A stretch of DNA of 64,000 nt from Streptomyces virginiae (GTDB lineage Bacteria > Actinomycetota > Actinomycetes > Streptomycetales > Streptomycetaceae), in the NCBI RefSeq assembly GCF_000720455.1, contig NZ_JOAK01000006.1, positions 372,001-436,000 on the forward strand, read 5' to 3'. Below are positions 40,306-52,044 of the stretch, one piece after another; position 1 is the first letter of the stretch; every line of letters starts with the position of its first letter. The notes beneath the pieces were generated by a model. That model made no database searches. It saw only the letters and a list, made by a program, of their open reading frames with translations, and was not told the origin of the DNA. A program made the translations under genes and the position numbers.

Positions 40306-40985
40306 TCACTGCACGCTGAAGCGGTGGGGGTGGGCGGGGTCCTGGGGGCAGGCGAAGACGTTGAGCTTGCCGAAGTTGCCCACGGCCACCCCGGTCGGGC
40401 GGTTCGCGCCGGCTCCGCCCCCGGCGGGCAGCGAGCGCCAACTCTCGCTGTCGGAGCGCCACTCGGAGGAGTCGACGGTCAGCAGCGGCCGCATTCCGCG
40501 GCCGCAGGCGGGACAGTCCGTGCTCCCGGGCCCGGTGACGTTCCACGCCGCGTGCCCGCCGGCCTTCCAGCCGGGCGCGACGGACGGGTCGCCCTGGTAG
40601 CTCGGCGGGACGGTCCGGGCCCCTTCCCCGGTGCCGTCCGCGGCTTCGTACCCGTCCTCGTACGCGGCTTCGCAGGCGGCTTCGCAGGCGGCCTCCTCCC
40701 GCGCGTCCTCCCGCTCCTCGACGCGCTCGTGTTCGGTGACCCGTTCCGGAGCTGGGCCACCGCGAGCAGCGGACCGCTGTGAAAGCGCGGCTCGTCGCAC
40801 ACCGGCCACCGCTCGCCGGCCGGCCACAGCAGCGGACCTCCCACGCGGCTGTCCCGCGCCGCCGGGTTTCCGGCGCGGGGGTGCAGCCCGGTCGCCGCCG
40901 CGCGATGGGCGGCCGGCCCCGGGAACAGGGCGGCCGAACCCAGAAGGCGGCGACCGGGGTGCGTTCTTCGGGTGTGGGAAGGCAA
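40306..40985 (-). pseudogene. Decayed DUF1963-like gene with internal deletion
   Basis: Two pieces in different frames. The 5-prime piece reads HRAAATGLHPRAGNPAARDSRVGGPLLWPAGERWPVCDEPRFHSGPLLAVAQL from near 40985; at about 40745 the continuing sense is in another frame (PERVTEHERVEER...DPSVAPGWKAGGHAAWNVTGPGSTDCPACGRGMRPLLTVDSSEWRSDSESW...HPHRFSVQ, stop 40306-40308). The two halves together resemble DUF1963-type proteins, from memory, but the segment expected between AVAQL and PERVT is missing. Repeats EAACEAA lie near the junction. A sequencing error cannot by itself restore the missing part. Confidence 0.55.
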
Positions 40986-41052
40986 CCGGAGCGGGAATAC
41001 CTTTCATACTTCCCCCCACCGCACGTGCAGCCTTCGGTTGAAAGGATGTTCG

Positions 41053-41565
41053 GTGACGTCTCAAAGCATTCATCAGTCCTCTGAAGGGCATGTACCGGTC
41101 CTGCGTGGCGAGCGGGCGGTGGAGTGGGCGACGGGCATGGTGATGGCCCTGGCGCCCTGCGGGACCCGTGAGGCACGGCTGGTACTGGCGGCCGCCGCCG
41201 AGCTGGCGCAGGTCCCGGTGGCGGACTTCGCGGCCGCGGTGGTCGCGGGCGCGCACGGGGAACCGGTTCCGGCCCGCTGGGACCGGGCGCTGCGCCGGGC
41301 GGTCGGGGCCCTGCTGGGCCCCCGGCCCGGCCCGGAGGGCGGCCGGGGGGTCCGGGGCGTGGGGCTGCTGCCCAGCCGGGCCCGGACCGGGGAGGTCCTG
41401 GCCCGGTTCCGGGCGTCGCGGGAGCGACTCGCTGCGGCCCCGGGCGACGGGACGGCCCGCAGCGCCATGGACGACGACGCCTACACCCTGTGCGTGCTGA
41501 TGGGCCGGTCGACCGTCCACGAGGCCGTCATGGCAGCGGAACTGCATCTGGCGGAACCGGACTGA
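41053..41565 (+). CDS. ANTAR-like/DUF5133 regulator
   Basis: 170 aa. AAAGGA 6 bases before GTG 41053. The N-terminal region RAVEWATGMVMALAPCGTREARLVLAAAAELAQVPVADFAAAVVAG has the ANTAR RNA-binding layout; after an Arg/Gly-rich linker the end SAMDDDAYTLCVLMGRSTVHEAVMAAELHL is a DUF5133 domain. ANTAR domains act as antiterminators, and DUF5133 is a Streptomyces family of unknown function, so an RNA-level regulator is suggested but no target hairpin is obvious. Orphan gene. Confidence 0.7.
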   Translation: MTSQSIHQSSEGHVPVLRGERAVEWATGMVMALAPCGTREARLVLAAAAELAQVPVADFAAAVVAGAHGEPVPARWDRALRRAVGALLGPRPGPEGGRGVRGVGLLPSRARTGEVLARFRASRERLAAAPGDGTARSAMDDDAYTLCVLMGRSTVHEAVMAAELHLAEPD

Positions 41566-41585
41566 CCGGGCCGGCGGGACTCCCC

Positions 41586-41828
41586 TCAGGCGTTGTCGTC
41601 GTCGAGTGCGGAGGCGAACCCGATGCACTCGACGTCGATCTGGTCGGCGAGCTCCGTCAGCACACCGGAGAGGTCGCCGGCGGTCTGCCGGTCGCCGCGC
41701 AGCTCGCCGGATTCGGCCGACTCCACCCAGTCCGCCGCGAGGCGGCGCAGCAGGGTGGTCACGTGGTCGGCGGGGATCAGCAGTACGCCGTCCGTGGCGG
41801 GGATCAGCGGTATCGACACGTGGATCAT
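41586..41828 (-). CDS. DUF6213-like small protein
   Basis: 80 aa, GGAGGG before ATG 41828. IHVSIPLIPATDGVLLIPADHVTTLLRRLAADWVESAESGE...LSGVLTELADQIDVECIGFASALDDD: a compact alpha/beta protein matching small actinobacterial DUF6213-type proteins as I recall them. No function known. It ends convergent with the ANTAR gene. Confidence 0.6.
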   Translation of the reverse strand: MIHVSIPLIPATDGVLLIPADHVTTLLRRLAADWVESAESGELRGDRQTAGDLSGVLTELADQIDVECIGFASALDDDNA

Positions 41829-41991
41829 GGCAAGCCCTCCCGGAGAACCCTTGTCCGCGGCGGCTACCCGGTCGGGGGCGGGCCAATCCACCCGCCCCCG
41901 GGCCGCGGGCCGGGGCCGGCCGTGTGCGGCGTCCCGCCGGGGGTAGGCGCCGGAGGTACCTGACCGTCCGCACACCAGCCGAGGAGTGATC

Positions 41992-42315
41992 ATGCCTCGC
42001 GGTTCCAGCCCCAAGCGGGAACGCCAGTACGAGCACATCAAGGAGAGCGCCGAGGAGCGCGGCGAGAGCCCGGAGCGGGCCAAGGAGATCGCCGCTCGGA
42101 CCGTGAACAAGGAACGGGCCCGGGCCGGTGAGTCCGAGACGGCGAGCAGGACGTCGCTGGAGGACATGTCGTCCGCGAGGCGCGGCGGGCTGCACTCCCA
42201 CAAAGGTGCCCAGGGCCCGACCTACGACCAGCTCTACGAGGAGGCCAGGCGCAAGAACCTCCATGGCCGGTCGTCCATGGACAAGGCCGAGCTGAAGCGG
42301 GAGCTGGGCTACTGA
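41992..42315 (+). CDS. Small basic Rho-N/plasmid-stabilisation-like protein
   Basis: 107 aa. GAGGAG before ATG 41992. Highly charged: PRGSSPKRERQYEHIKESAEERGESPERAKEIAARTVNKERARAGES, SSARRGGLHSHKGAQGPTYDQLYEEARRKNLHGRSSMDKAELKREL. The C-terminal part looks like a SAP/HeH or Rho-N module (LYEEARRKNLHGRSSMDKAEL), which binds nucleic acid. Relatives are annotated plasmid stabilisation proteins, without proof. The next small gene is 28 bases downstream. Confidence 0.72.
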   Translation: MPRGSSPKRERQYEHIKESAEERGESPERAKEIAARTVNKERARAGESETASRTSLEDMSSARRGGLHSHKGAQGPTYDQLYEEARRKNLHGRSSMDKAELKRELGY

Positions 42316-42343
42316 GCCCGGCCCGCCGACGAAGGAGGACACC

Positions 42344-42592
42344 ATGACAGGACACGGGCAGAGCCACGGCCGGCGGCGGACCACGCCGTCGCAGGCGCCG
42401 GGCGAGAGCGGTGACCGGGAGGCCCGCAGGGAGGCGGAGGAGGCCGTCCGGCGCGGTTCGGACGGCGGGGCCGAAGGGGAGGCCGGTGCCCATGCCGCGA
42501 AGCGGCAGCGGCCGGGCACCGGCCGGGAGGAACAGGTCCGCCCGCACCCCCCGCGGGGCGAGCGCGCCGAGCCGGAGCACGACGACCGCTGA
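42344..42592 (+). CDS. Small disordered charged protein
   Basis: 82 aa, GGAGG 5 bases before ATG 42344. The sequence is entirely low complexity Glu/Arg/Gly/Ala (GDREARREAEEAVRRGSDGGAEGEAGAHAAKRQRPG), with no predicted fold, in-frame with good codon bias. A real but disordered product of the same operon as the basic protein upstream, or a fortuitous open frame. Family not recognised. Confidence 0.5.
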   Translation: MTGHGQSHGRRRTTPSQAPGESGDREARREAEEAVRRGSDGGAEGEAGAHAAKRQRPGTGREEQVRPHPPRGERAEPEHDDR

Positions 42593-42690
42593 GCGGCCTT
42601 GCGGGTACCGGCCGTGACCGGCGGGACGCGGCCTAGGCCGGTCGGCGCATTCGGCGGATGATCGTGCCGCTCCCGGGGTAACCGCACGGC

Positions 42691-43785
42691 GTGATCACAT
42701 TCGGCGTCGAAGAGGAATACCTCCTGGTGGATCCGGTGACGGTGCTGCCGGTCCCCGGGGCCGAGTACGTGCGCAGGGCGGCGGGCCTCGGTCCGCTCGC
42801 GGAGGACGGCGAGGTGCAGGACGAGCTGCTCCAGGCGCAGGTCGAGGTCGCCACGCCGGTCTGCACGGAGCTGGAGGAGGTGGGCGGCCATCTGCTGCGG
42901 CTGCGGCACGCGGTCGCGTCGGCCGCGGAGGAGCACGGCTGCCGGGTCGCCATGGCCGCGGCGGCGCCGCTCAGGGATACGTCGGCGGTGCCGGTCACCC
43001 GCAAGCCGCGGTACCTCAGGATGGAGGGCCAGGCCCGGCAGCTGGTGGACGAGCAGCTGATCAACGGCATGCACGTGCATGTGGGCGTGCCCGATCCGCA
43101 GACCGGCGTCGCGGTGCTGAACCGCATCCGGGTCTGGCTCCCCACGCTGCTGGCCATGTCGGCGAACTCTCCGCTGTGGGACGGCAAGGACACCGGCTTC
43201 GCGAGCTGGCGCACGATCGTCTTCGGCAGGTGGCCGGTGAGCGGTCCGCCGCCGTATTTCGACGGGCTCGCCGACTACGAGCAGCGGATCGACGCACTGG
43301 TCGCTTCCGGGGTGATCGCCGACCGGGGCCAGCTGTACTGGCAGGCGCGGCTCTCCGACCGCTTCCCGACCGTCGAGGTGCGGTGCCTGGACGTGCAGTT
43401 GCGGGCCGACGACGCGGTGATGCTGGCGGGCCTGGTGCGCGCGCTGGTCGCGGTCGCCCTCGCCGAGGAGAAGGCCGGAGCCGCTCCGGTGCTGTGCCGG
43501 CCGGAGCTGTTGCAGGCCGCCAACTGGCACGCGGCCCGGCACGGCCTGAACTCCACGCTGGTCGATCCCGACGGGCGCTGCCGCAGCAGCGGTGACGTGC
43601 TGTACTCCCTGCTCGCGCATGTCGCTCCGGGGTTGGCGGAGACGGGTGACGAGCGCGAGGTGTCTTCCCTCGTCCACCGGCTCCTCCAGGAGGGGACGCC
43701 GGCCGACCGGCAGCGCCGCGCCCTGCGGGAGGGCGGTATGCCGGCCCTCAGGAGCCTGATCGTCGGCGACTCCCCGTCCGGCTGA
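42691..43785 (+). CDS. YbdK/GCS2-type carboxylate-amine ligase
   Basis: 364 aa. [62 protein letters not shown] and [16 protein letters not shown] are the full set of glutamate-cysteine ligase family 2 signatures (YbdK group). These bind ATP and join an amine to a carboxylate, often giving gamma-glutamyl compounds. GTG 42691 lies 6 bases after TAACCG, another leaderless candidate. Substrate unknown; not mycothiol, whose ligase differs. Confidence 0.88.
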   Translation: MITFGVEEEYLLVDPVTVLPVPGAEYVRRAAGLGPLAEDGEVQDELLQAQVEVATPVCTELEEVGGHLLRLRHAVASAAEEHGCRVAMAAAAPLRDTSAVPVTRKPRYLRMEGQARQLVDEQLINGMHVHVGVPDPQTGVAVLNRIRVWLPTLLAMSANSPLWDGKDTGFASWRTIVFGRWPVSGPPPYFDGLADYEQRIDALVASGVIADRGQLYWQARLSDRFPTVEVRCLDVQLRADDAVMLAGLVRALVAVALAEEKAGAAPVLCRPELLQAANWHAARHGLNSTLVDPDGRCRSSGDVLYSLLAHVAPGLAETGDEREVSSLVHRLLQEGTPADRQRRALREGGMPALRSLIVGDSPSG

Positions 43786-43821
43786 GCGTCCGGCCGAACC
43801 GGGGCCCTGCACGGTCCCGGG

Positions 43822-44793
43822 TCAGGGCAGGGTCCATATCTGGGTGGTGATCACGTAGAAGAAGGCGGCCCAGAGGACCATCGCCGCGGCGACGATGCCG
43901 AGTCCGATCATGTTGGACCTGCCGCGTGCCTCGTCCGGGTCGGGCCGCAGCCACCGCCGGAGCAGCTTGTTGACGTAGTAGGGCATGGTCACGAAGCTCA
44001 TGATGAAGCTCGACAGGAGGTTGCCCACGAGGAGCCCCAGCCACAGCGGCATGCCCAGCGGGTGCAGGGCGAGCGTGAGGAGCACGACGGTCGGGTACAG
44101 GCCGACCCAGACCGCGACGGCGGTCTTCGTCTCCGAGGGCGGCGGCAGCTCCCTGCCGTTCTCCTCGAAGGCGAACCAGCTGCCGAACGAGTTGTCGATC
44201 GTGCGCAGCTCGAAGTCGCTGAACTTCTTGCCTTCGGCGAGCACCTCCTGCCGCCTGTCCGAGGTCAGCCAGGCGTCGAGGTGAGCCGCGTTGTCGAAGC
44301 GGTACAGGGTGGTCCATTCGTCCTGGAGACCCTCGATCGGGCGGAAGACCTCCGTCCCCCGGAAGCCCTCGAACCTGCTCTCCTCCAGGGTCATGCGGCG
44401 CTGCCAGTCGAGGAAGTCGTCGACGCTGCTGGGGTGGACGCGGTGGGTGACCACGACGGTCACGAGCGGGTCGGCGGGCTGGGTGCCGCCGCTGACGTAC
44501 TGCTGGGTCGCCGGACCGTCGAAGTACCCCCTGGCGAGGTCGAGGAGGCTCTGTCTGGTCGCGCTGTTGAGCCAGGCCTGCAGGTGCGCGACCGAGTCGA
44601 ACCGGTAGACGACGACCCAGTCGGGCTGCAGGGCCGTCGGCGGGGAGATCTCGGCGCCCAGGTGCCCCGGGTAGCCGGCGGCAGCGGCGTTGACGCCCTC
44701 CTGCCATGCCTCGTACTCCCGTTCCAGCCCGGGGAACACCTTGTGGCCGATGATGACGGTCGCCGCGCCGGACTGGGGCTTCTCGGTGTACAT
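43822..44793 (-). CDS. Twin ABM-domain membrane protein of the molybdoenzyme operon
   Basis: 323 aa. Two tandem antibiotic-biosynthesis-monooxygenase (dimeric alpha/beta-barrel) domains: ATVIIGHKVFPGLEREYEAWQEGVNAAAAGYPGHLGAEI and VTVVVTHRVHPSSVDDFLDWQRRMTLEESRFEGFRGTEVF, followed by RFDNAAHLDAWLTSDRR, then three C-terminal helices (VAVWVGLYPTVVLLTLALH; LGLLVGNLLSSFIMSFVTMPYYVNKLL; IGLGIVAAAMVLWAAFFYVITT). It begins four bases after the Mo-hydroxylase stop. A membrane-tethered cofactor-free oxygenase or ligand sensor is possible. Confidence 0.78.
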   Translation of the reverse strand: MYTEKPQSGAATVIIGHKVFPGLEREYEAWQEGVNAAAAGYPGHLGAEISPPTALQPDWVVVYRFDSVAHLQAWLNSATRQSLLDLARGYFDGPATQQYVSGGTQPADPLVTVVVTHRVHPSSVDDFLDWQRRMTLEESRFEGFRGTEVFRPIEGLQDEWTTLYRFDNAAHLDAWLTSDRRQEVLAEGKKFSDFELRTIDNSFGSWFAFEENGRELPPPSETKTAVAVWVGLYPTVVLLTLALHPLGMPLWLGLLVGNLLSSFIMSFVTMPYYVNKLLRRWLRPDPDEARGRSNMIGLGIVAAAMVLWAAFFYVITTQIWTLP

Positions 44794-44797
44794 GAGC

Positions 44798-47515
44798 TCA
44801 GGCCCTCTGTACGGACTGCTGTTCGCCCAGGCGGCTGTAGATCCTCTCCGGGGTGAGGGGCAGCGCGCGGAAGCGGACGCCGGTGGCGTCGTGCAGGGCG
44901 TTCGCCAGTGCCGGGGCCACGGGGTTGATGCAGCATTCCGCCATCCCCTTGGCCCGCATGGGGCCGACGGAGTCGGAGGAGTCCACCAGGAGCAGCTCGG
45001 TGCGCGGGACGTCGGCGTAGGTGGGGATGCGGTAGTTGCGCAGGTTCGGGTTGACCATGGCACCGCCGGCGTCGACCTGGTAGTTCTCGGTCAGCGCGAA
45101 GCCGATGCCCTGGGCGACACCGCCCTCGACCTGTCCGCGGACCTGCGCCGGGTTGATGAGGGCGCCCGCGTCGGCCGCGTGGACGCTCTGCAGGATCCGG
45201 ATCTCGCCGGTCACCCGGTGGACGGCGATGCGGAATCCCTGCGTGTTGGAGGTGACGCTCCGGGGCGAGCCGTAGGCCTTTCTGGCGGCCGTGAACCGGA
45301 TGCCGCGCGCGCGGGCGAGGGCCACGAGTTCGGCCAGGGACATGCGCTGGTCTCCACAGACGACGCTTTCGTCGTCCATCGAGCACATCACGACGTGTAC
45401 GCCGGTCTGCGCGGCGGCGAATTCCAGGATCCGGTCGCGCACGGCGTTGGCCGCCCGCAGGACCGCGTTGCCGGCGACGAAGAGTCCGGCGCTGGCGAAG
45501 GCGCCGGTGTCGAAGCCCGTGCGGTCGGTGTCCGACTGCACCAGGCGGATGCGGGAGGGGGTGGTGCCGAGCTGGGTGGCGGCGATCTGGACGTGTGCCG
45601 TGGACGTTCCCTCGCCGAACTCGGACGTTCCCACGGCCACTTCGTAGATGAGGTCGTTGCCGAGGGTGACCCATGCCTCGGAGACGTGGTCGGTGGGGGG
45701 CGCGGTCTCGTGCAGCGAGGCGGCGACGCCGACCCCGACGAGCCAGTCGGGTCCCGGGGGCGGCCGGTCGTCCGTACGGGCCAGGGCGGCGTCCACGAGG
45801 TCGATGCACTTGCCGAGCCCGTTCTCGGTGAACATCACGTCGTCGGGGCCGTCGTGCATGGCGACGAGGGGGTCACCGGGCAGCACGATGTTGCGGCGGC
45901 GCAGTTCGAGGGGGTCGATGTGCAGGGCGCGTGCCAGTTCGTCCATGGCCGACTCCACGGCGAAGGCCGGCTGGGTCATGCCGTAGCCGCGCAGGGCACC
46001 GCTGGGGATGGTGTTGGTGTAGACGGAGTACGCGTCGTACTTCTTGTTGGGGCAGCGGTAGATCATGACCGCGGCGCCGCCCGCGTACAGGGTCTCGCCG
46101 CCGTGGTTGCCGTAGGCGCCCGTGTTCGACACGTTGCGGACCTGGAGGGCGGTGAGCGTTCCGTCGGACTTCGCGCCCAGCTTGACCGTCAGCGACATCG
46201 GGTGCCGCGGGGAGGCCGTGGTGAACTCCTCCTCGCGGGTGTACTCGAAGCAGACCGGCCTGCCGGTGTCCAGGGTGGCGAGGGCGGCCAGGTCCTCCGA
46301 GATGACCTCCTGCTTGCCGCCGAAGCCGCCGCCCATGCGCACGCAGAAGACGCGGAGCTGGTCGGGGCGCAGCGCGAAGAGGTAGGAGAGTTTGACCTTC
46401 GCGATCGACGGCGACTGCGAGCTGGTGCGGACGTTCAGCCGGCCGTCCTCCATCCAGGCGATGGAGCCGTGGGTCTCGAGGTGCGCGTGCTGGACGCGCG
46501 GCGAGAAGTACGTGCCCTCGTGGATCACGTCGGCCCGGGCGAACCCCGCGTCGACGTCGCCGATGTGGGAATGGAGTTCCAGCAGGACGTTGTGGACGGG
46601 GTCGCGCACGAACGGGTCGTCGGAGCCGTGCAGTTGCGGCGCTCCGTCGGCCATGGCCGCCTCGGGGTCGAAGACCGCCGGCAGCGGCTCGTACCGGACG
46701 ACGACCTTCCGGCAGCCTTCCTCGGCGGCCGCGACGGTGTCGGCGAGGACGGCTGCGACGCGCTGGCCGACGAAGCGGACGGTGTCGTCGAGGATGAAGG
46801 TGTCGTCCGGGTCGACGAGGTGGTCGGTGTGGATGGCGGTGGTGTAGGGCCTGCGCGGCACGTCCTCCCAGGTGTAGACGCGGTGCACGCCGGGGACGGC
46901 GAGCGCGGCGCTCTTGTCGACGGAGACGATGCGGGCGTGCGCGTGCGGCGAGTGCAGCACCTTCAGGTGCAGCATGCCCTCCATGCGGGTGTCCATCGTG
47001 AACTCGGCGCGGCCGGTGACCACGTCGTTGGCCGCCGGTGCGCCGACGCTGGTACCGACGGCCCTGCCCGGCGCGGCGTCCTCGATCCCGACGACGCCCT
47101 TCACGGCGTCCTCGATCCCGCGGTAGCCGGTGCAGCGGCAGAGGTTGCCCTTCAGCGCGCGGGGCAGGTCGGCCTTCTGGGACTCGGTGAAGGTCGCCGA
47201 GGTCATGATCATCCCTGCGGTGCAGAAGCCGCACTGGAAGCCGGGGGCGTCGCGGAACTGCCGTTGCATGGGGTGCAGGCCGCCGGGTGATCCGAGGCCT
47301 TCGATGGTCGTCACCTCGCGGCCCTCCGCCCGGAAGGCCGGGGTGATGCAGCTGTGCACCGGATCGCCGTCCACCCATACCGTGCAGGCACCGCAGTCGC
47401 CCGCGTCGCAGCCCTTCTTGACGCCGAAGTGGCCCAGGCCGCGCAGGAAGGTGCGCAGGCACTGGCCGGGTGCCGGTACCTCGTCGAAGTTCTTGCCGTT
47501 CACGGTGTACGTCAT
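44798..47515 (-). CDS. Molybdenum hydroxylase: fused 2Fe-2S and Mo-cofactor subunits
   Basis: 905 aa. Residues 1-150 carry two 2Fe-2S clusters (GCDAGDCGACTVWVDGDPVHSC and CGFCTAGMI...GNLCRCTGYRGI); the rest is the molybdopterin-binding xanthine-dehydrogenase-type subunit (VTGRAEFTMDTRMEGMLHLKVLHSPHAHARI, MGGGFGGKQE, GALRGYGMTQPAFAVESAMDELA). Usually these are separate chains; here they are fused, and FAD is on the next gene. The catalytic Glu region is KGMAECCINPVAPALANA. It oxidises an unknown N-heterocycle or aldehyde with water as the oxygen source. No maturation genes are adjacent. Confidence 0.88.
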   Translation of the reverse strand: MTYTVNGKNFDEVPAPGQCLRTFLRGLGHFGVKKGCDAGDCGACTVWVDGDPVHSCITPAFRAEGREVTTIEGLGSPGGLHPMQRQFRDAPGFQCGFCTAGMIMTSATFTESQKADLPRALKGNLCRCTGYRGIEDAVKGVVGIEDAAPGRAVGTSVGAPAANDVVTGRAEFTMDTRMEGMLHLKVLHSPHAHARIVSVDKSAALAVPGVHRVYTWEDVPRRPYTTAIHTDHLVDPDDTFILDDTVRFVGQRVAAVLADTVAAAEEGCRKVVVRYEPLPAVFDPEAAMADGAPQLHGSDDPFVRDPVHNVLLELHSHIGDVDAGFARADVIHEGTYFSPRVQHAHLETHGSIAWMEDGRLNVRTSSQSPSIAKVKLSYLFALRPDQLRVFCVRMGGGFGGKQEVISEDLAALATLDTGRPVCFEYTREEEFTTASPRHPMSLTVKLGAKSDGTLTALQVRNVSNTGAYGNHGGETLYAGGAAVMIYRCPNKKYDAYSVYTNTIPSGALRGYGMTQPAFAVESAMDELARALHIDPLELRRRNIVLPGDPLVAMHDGPDDVMFTENGLGKCIDLVDAALARTDDRPPPGPDWLVGVGVAASLHETAPPTDHVSEAWVTLGNDLIYEVAVGTSEFGEGTSTAHVQIAATQLGTTPSRIRLVQSDTDRTGFDTGAFASAGLFVAGNAVLRAANAVRDRILEFAAAQTGVHVVMCSMDDESVVCGDQRMSLAELVALARARGIRFTAARKAYGSPRSVTSNTQGFRIAVHRVTGEIRILQSVHAADAGALINPAQVRGQVEGGVAQGIGFALTENYQVDAGGAMVNPNLRNYRIPTYADVPRTELLLVDSSDSVGPMRAKGMAECCINPVAPALANALHDATGVRFRALPLTPERIYSRLGEQQSVQRA

Positions 47516-47516
47516 G

Positions 47517-48338
47517 TCAGACCCCGGCGGTGAGTTCGCCGCGGATCTCTTCGGCGAAGTACGTGGTCAGGTGGTGACGGTGCTCGGGAGTGCCGTTGGG
47601 ATCGGCGAACCAGAGGTGGGCGGGGATCGCGTCGATGCTCTGCTGGAGGGTGCGGGCGTCCGGCATGGTGTCGAAGGCGAGGCGCACGGGCCGCGTGGTG
47701 CCCGCGGTGACCGTGAGGAGCAGGTCGTCCGTCCCCGGTGTGCGCGTGCCGATCAGGAACACCGTGGAGCGACCGAGGTGGGTCAGGGTGAACCGGCGGT
47801 GCGCGGCGTGCTTCTTCAGGGCGCGCCCAGGAATGCGGACGCGGCGCAGGATCTCCCCGGGCGCGAGGACGTTCTGGTGGTCGCCCGTGACGAAGTCGAG
47901 CGCGTCGACGCGGCGCACGGAGCCGTCGGGGGGCCACAGCTCGTACTCGGCTTCGAGCGCGACGGTCAGGGTGATCATCGGACCGGCGGGCAGGGACATG
48001 CAGATGTTGCCGCCGACGGTGGCGGAGTTCCACACCTTGAAGGAGGACAGGAACGCCTCACAGCTCGCCGCGAGGAGTCCGCCGGCCCTCCAGTCGTCCG
48101 GTGGCGCGAAGGCGTACAGGTCGCGGACGGTGCACGTGGCACCGATCTCCAGGCCGGTGCCGTCCGGGACCAGGGGGTCCCAGCGCAGCGCCGTCAGGTC
48201 GACCAGGCGGCGCAGGCTGGGCTGTTCCGTGGAGAACAGCCATGTCCCGCCGGCGAGCCAGGCATCGCCCTCGCGCCAGTCCGCGCCCGGCCGGCCGCCC
48301 GGCTGCCGGACGACCTCGGTGATGGTGTTGAGATCCAT
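47517..48338 (-). CDS. FAD subunit of molybdenum hydroxylase
   Basis: 273 aa, CoxM/XdhB type: LAGGTWLFSTEQPSLRRLVDLTALRW, the FAD-binding AGGT and SATVGGNICMSLPAGPMITLTVALEAEYEL motif, and the C-terminal CO_deh_flav_C domain (RFTLTHLGRSTVFLIGTRTPG). One base separates its stop from the start of the fused subunit, so expression is coupled. Together they form an alpha-beta enzyme with electron flow Mo to 2Fe-2S to FAD. Divergent from the AraC gene at 48581 with 240 bp between; AraC may control this operon. Confidence 0.85.
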   Translation of the reverse strand: MDLNTITEVVRQPGGRPGADWREGDAWLAGGTWLFSTEQPSLRRLVDLTALRWDPLVPDGTGLEIGATCTVRDLYAFAPPDDWRAGGLLAASCEAFLSSFKVWNSATVGGNICMSLPAGPMITLTVALEAEYELWPPDGSVRRVDALDFVTGDHQNVLAPGEILRRVRIPGRALKKHAAHRRFTLTHLGRSTVFLIGTRTPGTDDLLLTVTAGTTRPVRLAFDTMPDARTLQQSIDAIPAHLWFADPNGTPEHRHHLTTYFAEEIRGELTAGV

Positions 48339-48580
48339 GGGAACCGGTCTCCCTCACGATGACGATCGTGCGGACGGACCGCCTGCCGAAATCGGCCGGC
48401 CAACGCTCGGCGCCACCGGCGTCCGGGGCGACGGCGGGACTCCCGGCCGCTGCGTCGAACCGCTCGGGGAAGGGCTCGGGGAAGAGTCGCGGGCCCGGGA
48501 ATTCATCTCAGGGATCAAGAATATCTCCGGATCCCGCCGATGCCGAGGCGAGCGGACCGTGCCGTGCGATGCTGGTACGT

Positions 48581-49033
48581 ATGACCCTGGAAGACCTGGT
48601 GAGGCTGCGCCGTGCCCGGGACGTGATCGACCGCGACTATGCGCAGCCCCTGGACGTTCCGGCGCTCGCGAAGGTCGCCCTGATGTCCCCCGGGCACTTC
48701 TCGCGCAGCTTCCGCGCCGCCTTCGGGGAGACCCCGTACAGCTATCTGATGACGCGGCGCGTCGAGCGCGCGAAGGCTCTGCTGCGGCGGGGCGACATGA
48801 GCGTGACCGATGTCTGCTTCGCCGTCGGGAGCACGTCGCTGGGGTCCTTCAGCTCGCGCTTCACGGAGCTGGTCGGCGAGAGCCCCAGCGCCTACCGTGC
48901 CCGCCGGCACGAGGCGGGCGAGGCCATCCCGGCGTGCGTCGCGAAGTTCATGACGCGCCCGGTCAGGGGTGGTGAGCCGATCCGCCGTGAACCGGTCAGG
49001 AATGGAGAAGCGGAATCGGCGGGCGCCTCGTAG
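48581..49033 (+). CDS. AraC family regulator
   Basis: 150 aa, only the DNA-binding part: two AraC helix-turn-helices (DVPALAKVALMSPGHFSRSFRAAFGETPYSYLMTRR, GDMSVTDVCFAVGSTSLGSFSSRFTELVGESPSAYRAR) with no ligand-binding cupin. Such short AraC proteins resemble SoxS/MarA. An earlier in-frame Met at 48569 is possible; GATGCT upstream suggests a leaderless message. Eleven bases separate it from the VOC gene, and the UvrA-like gene follows, so it may control its own operon. Confidence 0.85.
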   Translation: MTLEDLVRLRRARDVIDRDYAQPLDVPALAKVALMSPGHFSRSFRAAFGETPYSYLMTRRVERAKALLRRGDMSVTDVCFAVGSTSLGSFSSRFTELVGESPSAYRARRHEAGEAIPACVAKFMTRPVRGGEPIRREPVRNGEAESAGAS

Positions 49034-49043
49034 CGTCGGAGCC

Positions 49044-49457
49044 ATGAACATCAACCTCTCGCAGTGCTTCATCGCAGTCGACGACCACGACAAGGCGATC
49101 GCCTTCTACCGCGACGTCCTCGGCCTGGAGGTACGCAACGACGTCGGGTTCGAAGGGATGCGCTGGGTGACCGTCGGCTCACCCTCGCAGGACGTCGAGA
49201 TCGTCCTCGAACCGCCGCTCGCCGACCCCGGCGCCCCCGCAGCGGACCGGCAGGCGATGGCGGAACTGCTGGCCAAGGGCATGCTGCGCGGCGTCATCTT
49301 CACCACCGACGACGTCGACGCCACCTTCGAGCGCATCCGGGCCGCCGGCGGGGAGGTCATGCAGGAGCCGATCGACCAGCCGTACGGTGTCCGCGACTGC
49401 GCCTTCCGCGACCCGGCAGGCAACATGCTCCGTTTCAACCAGCCCCGCAAGCAGTAG
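49044..49457 (+). CDS. VOC family protein
   Basis: 137 aa: [35 protein letters not shown] and [52 protein letters not shown], the metal-binding layout of bleomycin-resistance/glyoxalase proteins. Members in AraC-VOC-UvrA arrangements are usually assumed to handle a toxic natural product, without proof. Eleven bases after the AraC gene. Confidence 0.82.
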   Translation: MNINLSQCFIAVDDHDKAIAFYRDVLGLEVRNDVGFEGMRWVTVGSPSQDVEIVLEPPLADPGAPAADRQAMAELLAKGMLRGVIFTTDDVDATFERIRAAGGEVMQEPIDQPYGVRDCAFRDPAGNMLRFNQPRKQ

Positions 49458-49552
49458 GAACCCCGCCCGTGACGGCCGCGGTCACGGCCGCGCCACCCGG
49501 CGCGCCCGTGACCGCGGCCGAGGCCCGCACCATGGATGGAGACACGTCAAGC

Positions 49553-51937
<2,385 letters not shown>

Positions 51938-52044
51938 CCGGCGGGCGGTCTCCGCGGCCCCGGCGTCCGCGGGGCCCGCGTCCGATCAGGTCGCCTACGG
52001 TGGATCCGCGCGCGGAACCGGGCGGTGCGCGGAAGGCTTGCCGG

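Noticed and set aside
40306..43812. 1168-residue minus-strand open frame
   Set aside because: It is opposite the YbdK-type gene and others; only its end encodes a recognisable (decayed) protein.
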